This document shows, piece by piece, positions 23,030 to 35,518 of a stretch of 64,000 nt of DNA. The position numbers were made by a program, and so were the translations under genes. This stretch comes from Datura wrightii (taxonomy: Eukaryota > Streptophyta > Magnoliopsida > Solanales > Solanaceae), in contig JASDFA010000002.1 of assembly GCA_035772735.1 (NCBI GenBank), forward strand, positions 40,940,501 through 41,004,500, given 5' to 3'. Every line of letters begins with the position of its first letter. Within the stretch, counting starts at the first letter, position 1. The notes beneath the pieces were generated by a model, which saw nothing but the letters and a program-made list of their open reading frames with translations, did no database searches and was not told the DNA's origin.

Positions 23030-25613
23030 TGTTATACCCCGTAGAATTTCCGGCACCTAAATGACCTATTCGCACGTTGGTTAAGCTTATTTGAAGGCCA
23101 TACGTGCTAGAGAAAGGCCCGGGAAAAGATCGGACGAGAAACCTGTCGAACCATCGCGGAAGGAGCCGAGGCAGAGCCCCTCCGCGATGGCAGCGTGTCA
23201 TGGAGGTGAAGCCTCCGCGTTGGCTCTGTGACACGTTGGCCTTGTCCAGGCCCAAGTATATAAAGCCCCACTTCGGTTTTAAATGATTAAACACTTATAA
23301 AAATTCCAGAAACAGAGAGGAAAACGCAGGAGAAGGGAAAGGAATGAAAAAGTAATATAATTTTTGTCCGATTACGCTGCTAAACGTTGTCCAAACTCAA
23401 ATTAACCTCAAATACCGAGGTATTTAGCAGCAGAGAGCATTCCTACAGATTTAGTTTCGTGAAATACGGCCGACGAATCGTCGAGCTATCGATCTAAGGT
23501 AAGTGGAATTGCTCTAAACTAGTGTCTATGTGTTCCTAGCTGTGAAGTGAATATTTCTCCCTTCTGGACCTCTGAAAAATAGCGAGTTTTCGAGTGTCTT
23601 TCGATAAGCCTAAGTTTAGGCTATAAACTATATCGAAAGTGACATTGCTCTTTACAATAAAGTTGTATTTAGTATTAATTGACATATTTATGAATGCAGT
23701 TGGGAGAAAATAGTTGAAGTACCGGCCGAGCCTCGTCCGACAGACGGATAGTTCGACGATAAGGTATGTAAAGCTAGTTCCCTCGGCAAGTTAGTAATCT
23801 CGGGATAGTACAGTAATTTAAAGGCCAGTAGAATGTCAGAAGCCATGTATTATGTTTATTACGAATGTTGGTACGATATTAGAAGCATCAGGTTATAACT
23901 TGCGCGAAACTTGCTGGCGCGATATAGATTCTAATATAAGTATTAGGAATTCCACAGCATGCTCAGTATGTGATCTGACACAGAATGTTAGGATATCATT
24001 GTATTCAGTTGAAACCCAGTAAAGCGATGTAATACCTGTAAGACATCTCAGAAATAGAATGATAAGTTAAAATGAAGTTGGAAAGCATGTTAGGAATAGT
24101 AAATCATGTTACTATAGAAACTCAGTATACAACATAGTTTTCAGCAGAAATACTATATCATGTTCAGCATTAGACCCAGTGCAGTCTAGCAGAAGACTAT
24201 ATTATACATATATACTGTTACCAGCCTCAGCATGTGTTAGGTACGTACATATTACCATTACTAGCTCAGCATATAGTATATACAAATATTTTACCACTAT
24301 TAGCTTCAGTATGTAGGACATGCAGATAGTATTACTAGTTGAGACTGTTGTATTGTTTGGGGTTGGACTACCTAGCATCCATGACTGCCCCAGGGTTGAT
24401 AGCTGTATCGACTCGTCCGCCAGAGGATGAGGATACATCACTCTACGGAGTGGTATGCCGTCCCACAGGGGATGAAGATGGGATGCCAGTTTTCCCCATA
24501 TTTGTGCCTTGATCGGCCCTTACAAACCCCTGTCGAGCGGATACGCCCGGGTGTTGATTCAGGAGTCCTTCGGACTCAGATGCAGTTATGGTCAGGGGCT
24601 CAGCGAGCCCAAGTGCATACCTAGGGGACTGGCGGGATGCTTATAACTGTTATAGGATATGGGATGACCGGGGTAGGGGTATAGATTCTGTGCTGGTTGT
24701 ACCCCCCGGCTTATGGGGGCCGAGTAAGGTTTGTGTGTGCTATGTATGTTATGATATGTTGTGCCGTGTTATAGTAGATACGAGTGGATCGACAGTGGAA
24801 CAATAAATCCTCAGGTATGACTCCTGCTCCTTCCAGTATAATTAAGAGAAGGTATGACTTACATTATCAGACAGTTAATCTATTCCCTCCTATTTCAGTT
24901 TCATCGGTTGTATTGTTGTTTTCAGATATTTGTTTCAGTTATTGCTTTACATACTCAGTACCAGCGGTACTGACGCTCGGTGGGGCGCTGCATTACTTGC
25001 CTGCAGGTACTCATAGACGAGCAGGCGATACCACGTGATTCCTGTCAGCGATCGAGTATTCAGCTCCTGTCATCCGGAGACTGAATTCCAAAGGTGTATT
25101 TCGTTTTCTTTTGTTGTATAGTATGGGTAGGTCAGGGCCCTGTCCCGATCATTTTTATGGTTATTCCTAGAGGCTTGCAGTCTGTATATATTTCCCTGTG
25201 GTCAGATGAGCCGGTCGTGTGAGGCCGTGCAGTTGTATAGCTGTTAGTACTTGTGTTTCCTTTATGTTGGCCGTGTGGGGCCATAGTTCGAAAGTAGTGG
25301 TGACCTTGCCGGTCATGTAGCTATCCAGTACTTCATGGTTAAGTTATAGATAACTAGACAACATGGTGGCCTTGTCGGCCCGCATAGGTTTCCCCATATT
25401 GATATGTTTCTGGTCAGCTGTTAGTACAGGTACAGGAGGCTATAGGCCAATGGGCCGGGGGGCTGTGTTTACAGCTGTTATATAGCCCTTTGTTTCCAGA
25501 AATGTGAGTTAGAGCCAGTCAGGCACCAGATGTGCCTAGGCTTAGCAGTCTAGTAGTTCAGGTCCTAGTAGGGCACCAGGTGCCAGTCATACCCCCCAAG
25601 GTGGGGTGTGACA
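23030..25613 (+). mobile_element. 3' LTR of element B
   Basis: It is colinear with 15186-17768 and ends GGGTGTGACA before the duplicated CATCA. The TATA box is at about 23257-23264. Transcripts would end in this copy. Confidence 0.95.
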
Positions 25614-26100
25614 CATCACAATCGACATCATGATGATGGATCTTACATGATGTCCCAACTATCACAATCAAGTGGGTAGAGTAGTCCAAAGCCTTGTCAG
25701 GGCTAAGAACACTACCATGATATTGATATCAAGCTGAAGGCCCTCTGGCGGGGAGGGGGGTAGGGGGAACTCTCTTGTGAGGTCCCAAACTGAATATACC
25801 TACTTTGGCGCGTAGTTATGAGACTGGGTAACCTTGGCACCCCAAGCCTACTCGGTGCTAGACACTACTCCGAACAACATGCATAGATCTCCCATGCATA
25901 GTCTGAAATCTGAACATGGGGAGTCTTGACTTGAAAACATGTGATAAACTGATCTTATTAGCCTTGGCTAAATCATGAAAACATACTTAACTTGAGTAGG
26001 CTTGCTCAAATCTTAAAATCATGCATATTTGAAATAGACTTCATTAGTCAAAATGATAGATTCATACATGGGTAATTCATAAACTCTTATTCATGCTAGA
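25614..26100 (-). mobile_element. LTR C1, second segment
   Basis: It continues the C1 LTR after the B insertion (CATCA duplicate, then GGATCTTACATGATGTCCC). It matches C2 around 30015-30250, including CTACTCGGTGCTAGACACTACTCC. The first CTAGA copy of the next insertion ends it. Confidence 0.75.
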
Positions 26101-27548
26101 TGTTCGGTGCTATTTCGATTGGTATTATATATTATAAACTGACACACAAGTGCACGTGGTCAAACAAGTAATAAAGTGGCTAAGTAAGCCAAGTATCGAT
26201 CCAAGGAGGCTCAGGGTATGTAAAATTTGCCTAAGTATACTATATTCTTATCTTACTTCTAACTATGCTAACAACAACGTAACCAACAGTTAATTGAGTT
26301 TTTGTTTATAAAATATATACTAAAACTATTAACAATTATTTACCGTGAATTTAAACTATGGATATGAGCATGCCAAGGTTAAGAACAAGTAATGAATTCG
26401 ATTGTAATAATAATCTGGTTAATCTCTTCCTCATGTTGCTAGCCAAGAACAGTAGCCTAGAAATTAAAAATCTCGTATTTAATTTCACTTAAGAATCCTA
26501 AACCATTCGTCTACATTTCTGTGATCAAATGCAATTTACGACCTAGCAATACAATTCCGGTTCCTAAATTGACTAATACGGCTTTCAAGTATATTTCTAT
26601 CAGGAAAGCACATCAAAACCCAATTTTCCCAAATCAAGTTAAGAACAATACCCTATTAATTCACAACTTTCCAATTTCTTGCTCTCTCGAGTGAAATTGG
26701 ACTTTTTAGATGTACATTAATGTTGGCCAAGCACTAATGCGGTAAGAACAAGAATTAATAGAACAACATGAAAGAAGAAGAAGAAAACCATATCATTTAC
26801 AATCAAAATTCACTACACATGTTCAAAACCTTAGCAAGGAAGAGAATTAGCTACTCATTTGTGGATTGATTATCCTAAAACAAGTGTAAATCATACGTAC
26901 AATTGATAGAAAGAAGAAAAGAAGAGAAGAAATCCCTTAGCTTTTTCGTTCCTCAACTGCTCCTAACCCACGTCCTTGCTCCACCAAGTCTGAACTAAAA
27001 CTAAACTAGTTAAAATAAACCTAAGTGTGCTATTTATACTAGTGGGAAATTTTTCCCGGAATAACAAGCAACGTGTCACGGAGGCCAACGTGGAGCCTTG
27101 CCTCCGTGACACGGCGTAGACGCGGACCCTCACTGGAAATCCAGGGTCCGGTAAATTAGCCTCAACGTGGCACGGAGGCCAACGCGGAGGCCTATCTCCG
27201 TGCCACGGAGCTGTCGCGAGGCTTCACTGGAATTTGTCCATTAATTCCCTCTCCAGGCAGTGTGCCTCCGCGATGGTAGCGTGGCACGGCACCATCGCGG
27301 AGCCCTTATATTCTGCACATTCCAATGTCGTCTCCATGCTCGCATCCAAGTCCAACTCCGATATTTTTCCAACATGCATTTTTGCTCCTAAAAATCATAT
27401 TTTCCTGCAAAACAAATGCTAATCATGTTGGTTAGTATAAATTCACATTTTATTACTAAGTACATGAGAATATATACATATTGCACAAAAACAACGCGAA
27501 AATAATACGTTTAAGTATCACTTGGGCATATAAATCTGCCCAAGATCA
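26101..27548 (-). mobile_element. Solo LTR of the A family
   Basis: On the minus strand it starts TGATCTTGGGCAG and ends CACCGAACA. It is flanked by the perfect 5-bp duplication CTAGA (26096-26100 and 27549-27553). It is colinear with the A 3' LTR at 6470-7898, including the GC-rich palindromic units (27070-27303) and a TATA-like string near 27035. No internal region is present, so it is the product of recombination between two LTRs. Confidence 0.92.
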
Positions 27549-28513
27549 CTAGATATCCCATCATACTTGAAATCGTGAATCATTAACTTAACTTTTCGTG
27601 AAACTTTCATAACTGGGCATAATTTTCTAAAACTGAAATCATGAATTTATAATTAAAATAGGTATAAAATATATCCATAAATCTGAAAACATACTTTGAA
27701 TCATGAAGAAAATTAACCTATAAATAATCATAAAGAATTTCATGAAATTGGGCTAAAACCCCATAAGATCATCAACCTAAAATAAGACTTGAATTCATGA
27801 GATTAAGGAGAGATATGGGGATGAGAGTGAAAGAAAACTCTCATTCATAGACCTATACACCTGCGTGAGCTGAATCTACACTTGTCTGTGAAAGCCCAAG
27901 TGATTTGGAGAAGAAATTGAAGGATTTAAGCTTGATATTCAAGGGAAAACTTCTAAACTTGGAAGCATGGGAGTTGTATGAATTAGAATAGGTTAAACTC
28001 CCTTAAAACCCTCTTTTATAGCTTAAAATAACGTCATTAGGAAGTTAGGAGCTTAGAATTTACAAAAATATCCGTAATGAATTCACAGGAAAACTATTCT
28101 GTCAGTTGTCACGACTCGTACCACGAGTTGTACAATCCTCCTACAACTTGTGGTATCTTCCTGTACTGACCAAGTCCAAAACCTCCAATCATATAAATAT
28201 TTTCAGCAATCGTACTATGACCTGTAACACCATACTTTGAACCATATCATCACTCGTACAATCAATCACATGATAACCCCAAGGTCTCACTACAACTCCT
28301 GACCACAAGTCGTACCCACATACTATGACTCGTAATGGAAACTCATGGTCTGGGGACAAAAATCTCTAATCTAATCCACGAATCTTTCTACGACCCATAC
28401 AACCAACCTACGGCTCGTAGCTTGAGTCGTATTGAAGCAATTTTCCAAAAACATTTTTGGCTTATCACATTTCAAATCTTGAGTCTAGTCTTAAAAACAT
28501 TTGGGGTATTATA
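27549..28513 (-). mobile_element. LTR C1, third segment with sense start
   Basis: This segment completes C1. Its sense start is TATAATACCCC at 28513. The U3 portion (28118-28445) carries repeated GACTCGTA, CGAGTTGTAC and ACGGCTCGTA words, the same vocabulary as the unrelated G LTR. Sense-upstream sequence is gag and not a purine tract, so the junction is a rearrangement. Confidence 0.65.
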
Positions 28514-28516
28514 TAC

Positions 28517-29190
28517 AGTCTTGAAATTTGTGGCCAGGCTTCCCACACCCAAAGCAGACATCTCTACCGATCAAGCAATTTATTGGGTGTTTTTTTCCAC
28601 ATTTCGTGAAAACTAGATATATAATCTTCCTCACCTTAGATTTTGCTGGAACACTGCCTATTAATGGTGCCAGGGCTAATGAGTGACGAGGTTGTAATAG
28701 ATGTCTACCACTTGCCCCCTGCTGGGAAACCTCAAGGTTGTTTGTCCTGGATCTCTTATTCCCCTTTTCTTTTTTCCTTGAACTTTCCATATACTTTTGA
28801 ACTATGAAACTCAGACAGACTCTTTTTCATGACGTCTCCAAGCCTAGTAGCTACCGTCTCTCCTATAGGGTTCGCAGGTGCGATCTCCTACTGGTTAAGT
28901 TGAGTTGTCATGGCCTGTAAGAACACTATGAAGGAAGCCTCGAGCTCTGCATCCATAACCCACCCATTTAGAGGGCGAATAGAGTTGGTGCGGATGGCTG
29001 ACTTCTGTTGGCTCTTCGAGGAGGTATACTTTTGCAAACTTGTATAGCACGAGTTATGAGAATAGAAGAGTTGTACTTCATAGCACGAGATAGAATCATG
29101 AACGAAGAAAAGTTTCCTAAAACGTCTCGTAGTCTCTTCCTCATAAGTGTGGCACACTTCATACTTATGAAAAAGACTCCATTTAACGTG
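28517..29190 (-). pseudogene. gag: Gag remnant of a C-family Ty3 element
   Basis: Reading leftwards from the C2 LTR: a gag start-like stretch PPRRANRSQPSAP (near 29010), then ELEASFIVFLQAMTTQLNQ (about 28880-28940), then an internal deletion that brings LSEFHSSKV next to a Lys/Arg-rich linker, then a zinc-knuckle region with CFGCGKPGHKFQDC ending at 28517. The preceding CGKKHPINC pair is also seen in D2. The frame runs straight into the C1 LTR start, so protease and pol are gone. Several frame changes are present. Confidence 0.7.
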
Positions 29191-29241
29191 GATTTTAGAC
29201 ATCCTAGGATACATCTAAACCTAAAGCTCTGATATAATGTT
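29191..29241 (-). other. Decayed primer binding site and leader next to LTR C2
   Basis: In the minus sense, CATGACA ends the LTR and is followed by AACATTATATCAGAGCTTTAGG. This is a mutated version of the tRNA-iMet site (TGGTATCAGAGC) seen intact in B, D2 and E. Confidence 0.65.
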
Positions 29242-31900
29242 TGTCATGACCCTAGCATGGACCCCGAATTGAGACATGGGACCTAGAACAAGGAATGGCT
29301 CCAAGCTAACCCATGGTACATACATAGCATGGACAAGAGCATATGTAAAGCGGAAATGAACATAACATAAGATAATCGGAAGTCTACACATCATGAAAGC
29401 ATAAATAGAGACAACAAGTCTACAACGTTGAATCATCTACATAATTGTCAAAAAAGCCTCTAATCATACGATGAGCTGATGGGACAACGCCCCCAACTAG
29501 CTCGCTAAGTTTGAATTTGAAAGACATAGATATAAAAGATAAAACAGATAAGTTTCCTATGAAGATAAGGACTCACCTAGACTAGGGATAAAATGGACTA
29601 CTGTAGGAGCGAGACTAACATCGGCACTAAGACTAGTTATCTGAACCTGTATGATGAGACGATATAACATAGAGTATGTGGTCAGTACTTTGAATGTACT
29701 AAGTATGTAGACTAAGTAAAACATGCTCGTAAATCAGTAGAATAAGACCATGAGTATAAGATAAGCTAAAACATGAGAGTAGGGGAAACATGCTAAAATC
29801 ATAGTTGTGAGGTAGTCATAAGCATGAAATATTCATTATAAATTGAAGTATAATGACCAAGGTTTTTGAATGTAAAAACCATATGATTTAGCACGTTTGA
29901 AATCATAAGTAAAACTCATAAACTAATCAATGGGTCAATCATACTATAAAACATGACACCATAAACACTGAACATGAATATCATAAAATATGAGGAATAG
30001 TGGGAGACTCATCATAACCGAAACCATAACAAGAGAGCTTACATGATGCCTAACTATCTTGGTAAAGTTGGTAGAGTCGTTCCAAGCTTTACAAGTCATA
30101 GAACGATTAAGGCATGATATCACTTGTGAATTCCCATAGTGTTGAACTTGAATATATACCTACGGTGGCATGTAGTTATGAGGCTCGGGGTTTGCTCGCA
30201 TCTCTAGCCTACTTGATGCTAGATACTACTCCGAAAAACATGCATATGATTCATAGTCATCAACGTTAAAATAATACTTGAACTTGCAAGGGCTAGCCGA
30301 AACGTAAAATCATAATTATACTTGATATACATGAAATAACCATGAAAAGGATTCCATAGAGTTGGTCATGATATTTGAACTTGAATTTCATGAAAATCAT
30401 GCAAAATCGAGTAAATCATCATAACTTGTAAATCGTGGATTTATGAGAGATTCTAGTAGAAAACATATGATTATAATCATAATACATGCATGGATTGAAG
30501 CATAATAGACTTTAATTCATAAAATATCCTAAGAGATTTCACGAGAATCGAGTTTAATCCTAGAATTTCATCCAAACATGATTGGAGACTTGAATTCACG
30601 AGATAGAGGTGAAATTGGCCGTGAGTGTGGATGGAATCCCTCATTCATGATCCCACATACCTTATCATTGGCTTCTCCACTATCAACACAAAGAAACAAT
30701 CCTCTTATAACATTAATCTGTAGCAATTTTATGAATAGAAACTACAATCAATAGCTTAACGATGAAATCTAAGTCATGAGGCATTTCATCAAACACCCGA
30801 AGGGCATAGAAAACTTAAGACTCTTATGAGTGGGGTTTTATAATTCCCACTTCTTTCTATAGCCCCTTAAAAACAAGAATAACCATTATATGTCCAACCA
30901 AAACAACCACATCCATCCTCAACACCGAAACAGTCCTATAAACCCTAACCAAAGATCATCACATGAACTCATGGCTTTCTAGCACCGTCCCATGAGTCTT
31001 GGCCTTAGACATCCCTAAGGAGTATAAAAAAAACTCATGTATGTGTTTTGGAGAATTACTTACCTTGGAGGAAGGAGGAGTGCTCAAGATTTTAAGTCTT
31101 GGAACTCAAAGATTGTTGTTGTCCTTACTAGAGATAGGAAGATGATTTTAATGTTAGAATCGTGAAGGAATACATTGATTTATAGTGTAATAGGTTGGAG
31201 AATTCTTACCTAGACTTAGGAGGTTTGAAGAGAACTCTTGGAACTGATAGGGTTGATTTGGGTGTGGAATAATGCCAAAAAAATCATTTAAGGCGACTTT
31301 TAAAAGCTCTAAAACCCGTATGTGACGCCCCAAGTGACAGGCCGTTAGTCACCCAATGGACCGCCAACTAGCCAGTCACTTTGGGGTGGAATTTTTCAGC
31401 TTCTGGTTAAGGGTAATGGAGCTATCTTGATGGGCCATCAGGTGCTTGACCGGCCGTCACTCTTCCCGTCACACCTAACAATGCTCCACTTAATTGCTCA
31501 TAACTTTTTACTCCAAACTCTGAATGATGCAAGGTCGGATGCAATGGAAAGAAAAATCAAAGGGCCTCAATTTTATTTGTTGAATCACCAAGAATCACTT
31601 TTAAATTATGAGTTATGATCATCTGAAGTTGACCCTTGTAAGAACTTATACAAAAACTCAATCGGTAAGAAGACTCTCAACTCAACTTTGTGCTAGAGGT
31701 TCCTTATGACCTTAATTTGTATCTAGTGCACTTCTCACACTTAAGAATTGATCTTAACACCTAGTTTATATAAAATTCATTAGGTTCAGGTCTTTCCACA
31801 TACCTAGAATGGTTTCAAACTTAGCTCGAAAATTCGAGATGTTAAAATATCTCAACCCACGAGTCTTGTGTCTAGTCTTAGGGACTTTTTGAGTGTTATA
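29242..31900 (-). mobile_element. LTR C2 (5' LTR of the C-type remnant)
   Basis: Its sense 3' end, GGTCATGACA, lies at 29242 beside the decayed primer site. Its sense start is taken at TATAACACTC (31900). It is homologous to C1 over long stretches, but clearly diverged. Its U3 cassette (about 31320-31470) is made of GTGAC/GTCAC and GGCCGTCAC words instead of the GACTCGTA words of C1. No coding sequence. Confidence 0.65.
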
Positions 31901-33255
31901 AAAAAGTTATACTAAGTTGTATAGTAAATATATGGTCCAAATGTATGTGGATTCATTTTCTATTATTTTTGCCAAAATGTTTAGTTCACAACAAATTTTT
32001 GGAGTTATTTTAGATGAATTGTCAAGGCAATCTTGCGATTCATACTCTCGAGGATATTTTTAGGATAGATGACCTAATTTTAGTATTGTCATTTACCTTC
32101 TGTGGAATTCATATATAAGGAAAACCATAACCACCACATCAATGTTCAGATAACACAAATACTTAAAGTTGACAACCAATGCTTTTTGGACTACCGTTAT
32201 CTTATCCGGCTATGATAAAAATGGAAGTAACTTAAGATTGGTAGAAGACAACCCAGAGTTGCCAAAAATTCTATTCAGATGTACAGTATAGAGACTTGAA
32301 GAATGATATAGAAAATTGATTCTTTTTGAGAATGTCATTCATGAAAGACGTTATACAAGTAAAGAAGGAAGGAAAGTTTAGCCTCATGTTCTTTGATCAA
32401 TTTAAATATTATAAAAAAGTGGCCAAATGTCCTATGATGAGATGATAGTACATCCTGGGAATCTATGTAACGGTGGTCAGGAAATGTGTAAGTGAATAAT
32501 TTCTTATTGTAACTACTAAAAGAAATCCAAGTGTTGAATGAAGACATGTGGAAAGCAAATGATGATAGAAAATCAAGTTTCAAAATGAGTAAGGCAAGGC
32601 TCAAGGAAACATTATGTTTCCATTTCCAAAGTAATTCGCACACCTTGTGGTACTTCTGATAAATGTTCCCACTCATGCTCTACGTACTCATATTTCTCTC
32701 ATGTTCAATCGTCATGCTCTATGCACATGACCTAAATATTGGGACCCTATTCATGTTCTATGTTATTCTCTATCTCTTTCGTGTTTCAAGACCAAGTTGT
32801 GCTTATATATAAAGATAAAGTCATATTTCTATCTCACATACCTATCATGCTTATGTACCCATATCTATGTTTCATCCCCTAAATCTTCTCCAAGTGTGGA
32901 GACAATATTGTGATAACATAAGAGAAAAGTAAATCATGTTAAAGTATGTTATTCTCATGCTCTGTAAGGTCAAGTGGAGCAAAATTATGCCTGTAGCTGA
33001 TTTCCTTTATGTTGTGTATGTCACGATGCCCTGTGAGACTTGTGTATGTGTTTCTGCTCATCTAGTAGGTATTTGAGAATTCTGAGATAGTCCTATTTTC
33101 AAGAAATTTTACTAAATTTTTTTTAAAATCCAGAGTTAGCTAAATTTAGTGAACCAAAGTATATAAGGAATAAATTTATAAGCTAAGATCAGGTATTGAG
33201 CCTTATATATGTCCAACTATCCAACATTTGAGGATGAATATTTCTAAGAGGATAA
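31901..33255 (+). other. 3' internal remnant of old element I
   Basis: About 1.35 kb without a recognisable protein. The only positional clue is its right edge: a decayed AGGA hairpin (CATTTGAGGATGAAT, about 33222-33236), then AAGAGGATAA, then the LTR start. That is the usual 3' end layout of the Ty3 elements in this window. I see nothing else. Confidence 0.45.
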
Positions 33256-34628
33256 TGTAACACCTCAAATATTCAAACATTAATAAATAAGACCAAGATA
33301 AAAAATGTGGGGACCACCTAAGGATACTTAAGTCAAAAAGTAATTAAATGGACTTGGACAAGTGTGGAAGTACTTTGGGCAAAAGGATGAGGCCACAAAA
33401 TGATTCAAGACTTTAAAGTGCGACATCAATGATAAAATATAATATTTTTATGCGCCAAGAGAGGCAAAGGACTAGTACTAGATATTATGGTCATGATATT
33501 AAGTATAATAAGCATTTTTGAATTGATTTAAGGTCTCAAGAGGTGTCTAGCATAAAGTTGAGTTAAAAGTTATGCTAGAAATAATTATTTCAAATGAGCT
33601 CACATAGGGTTCAACTTAAAACAAGTATATCTTCCAGGATATAAAGCGCTAGTCCTTAATTACCTATAAAATTAAAAGTTTTGGAATCTAGTTTTAAAAT
33701 AAATAAACCATTGTCAATACAATCTCGGTACAAAAAGCTATGCATGTTTTACTATAGACCTATATAGAATCCAAGTGCAAAGGATGGAGCATGTGACACT
33801 ATGCCCACTATATTTAGGGTGATCACAATAGAGCTCGCACCGTGAGCTAGGGTGATTGGACAACTTTCATGTTTTATAAGTTCTGAATTTAGGAAAATAT
33901 AGGTTAGTCTTCAAAAATGTTTTGGAGTTGTTCTTCTCAAGATTTTCCTCTCCTCTCACCTTCCAAGCTCAAGATGAGGAATCTAATCTATAATCTTGTT
34001 TAATTCATTATTATAAACATGACATGTCACATCAATCCATCCTTGGATCTTAGTAACAAGGTTCAAGTGAGGAGGTTGGAGTTATCATTAATAAAGGTAT
34101 GAACTTTCTTCTACCTTCATATATGACATTATCTTGTTGTTCTAGATATATTCTATGAGGATAACTCATCGGATAGTGATCGAAAGCTGTAAGTTCAAGT
34201 CTCACCCTTTTTGAGAATTTGCTGAAGACGATTATGTGTGTGTGGGGCTGTTTTGGTTGTTTTGTTTGTTATAAGTGTGTTAAATGGACTCGTAGGAGGT
34301 GGATATGCCATCATTAGCATCGAGAAAGGTTAAGTATGGAAATCACCATTGATTAGTGTGAAATAAATAGTTTATGTGAATTGAGCTCCTTGTTGAGTTG
34401 GTAATAATAGTATAATTATCATTGTCCTTGTTTATCAAAGCTTTAAGTGGAAGTAATTATTCACATTAGTAAGTTCTAAAGTTGAGAATCAAGGTAGGTA
34501 AGGCTAAACCCTCTCATTGTTTTTCTATGGCATAACGTTATATTCGAAGCTTCTCTCCGTAAATCTCTGAACTCCTTTATCATGCAATTCCATGTTATGT
34601 ACCTCATGATCATATATGTCTTTTTAAA
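33256..34628 (+). mobile_element. 3' LTR of old element I (probably truncated)
   Basis: It starts TGTAACACCTCAAATATTC after a purine-rich stretch. The text resembles plant Ty3 LTRs but matches no other copy here. The right end is not defined; the sequence changes character near 34628 at a short T run, where the minus-strand LINE fragment seems to begin. Confidence 0.45.
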
Positions 34629-35518
34629 ATTAAATTAGACCATTAGGACAATTTTATTTATATTAAAAAATAAAGTAAACAAGTTTTATAATCACAAACC
34701 AAATGACTTGACCCAATATAAAGAAAAGAAAATGAATAATCTAAAGTTATCCTATTTGTATCTAGTCCATTTATTTCTTTTTTATCTATCCTTTCATTTT
34801 TCTTAAACCTTCACCATTGTCTCTAATTGTTTCTCCCTTCAAACTTACCACTATCTTTGTTGATGTTGTCTTTTTATATAGATCTTCTCTTTGTGGTATT
34901 TTATTTTGTAAAAATGGTTCTCTATTTTGAGTACCCTTCTCCAAATCTGTTCTATTTCTCCGACATCTCACCAGCAACGACGTTTTCTATAAGTATATTT
35001 CCTTTATAGATGAATCTTCTAGTTTATGACTATAATTGGTTCTAACGTCCGATCTTCTTTGTATATACCTTCTATATCTGACCTCCCTCTTTTATCTATA
35101 AAAAATTTGTTACATAGCTTTCATAAAGAGGATTATCTGGTATAACATTCACACTTTGTTTCTTCAATATTTATAGATTCTCTATTGTACTTTTTTTTCA
35201 TGAGTTTTGTGATGGATCAGTGATATGTCTGGTAAAACAACTCCATTAAGTAATTTCTTCTCGCTTCAAATGATTTGTTGCATGTTCTGACTTTTATATG
35301 TTGTTGTGTGTTTGAACTAATTTCCTTGTATCCTTTCTTTGCATGCATCTCTGCTCATCTTCTCTTTGGTTGTAATCCTAGATAAGGTATCTATGTTTTA
35401 TAACTATTAAGGATTTTTTTCTAACCCTGTGAAATTGTGGCATCATACTAGCCCTTTATCAATGGCTTGATTAGCAAGTGCATCTGTTACTTTATTTCCC
35501 TCTCTAATAATGTGTGTG
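34629..35518 (-). pseudogene. LINE-type RNase H fragment, C-terminal end and 3' tail
   Basis: On the minus strand, IIREGNKVTDALANQAIDKG (about 35448-35507) is the C-terminal signature of plant RNase H domains (REGN..ADALAN). The stop is near 35443, followed by about 800 bp of AT-rich noncoding sequence that I read as 3' UTR. The start of the domain lies 21 kb away at 56745-57055. The frame is cut by insertion of D1 at the GTGTG site (35514-35518). Whether the source was a LINE or a solitary RNase H-like gene cannot be told from what is left. Confidence 0.5.

Larger units (their letters stand above)
15186..25613 (+). mobile_element. Element B: near-complete chromovirus-like Ty3 retrotransposon
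   Basis: Both LTRs (15186-17768 and 23030-25613) are complete and of practically equal length. They are flanked by the 5-bp duplication CATCA (15181-15185 and 25614-25618). Inside are a tRNA-iMet primer site, gag-protease, RT, RNase H, integrase with a chromodomain-like tail, and a purine tract. That is the order of Ty3/gypsy elements, probably the Tekay/Del group. The first 235 bp of the two LTRs differ at five positions by eye, so the insertion is fairly recent compared with the others here. It is no longer autonomous because of three stops and one frameshift. Confidence 0.95.

Noticed and set aside
32335..32676. 113-residue minus-strand ORF in the internal remnant of element I
   Set aside because: No recognisable motif, and it lies antisense to the inferred element; treated as chance.
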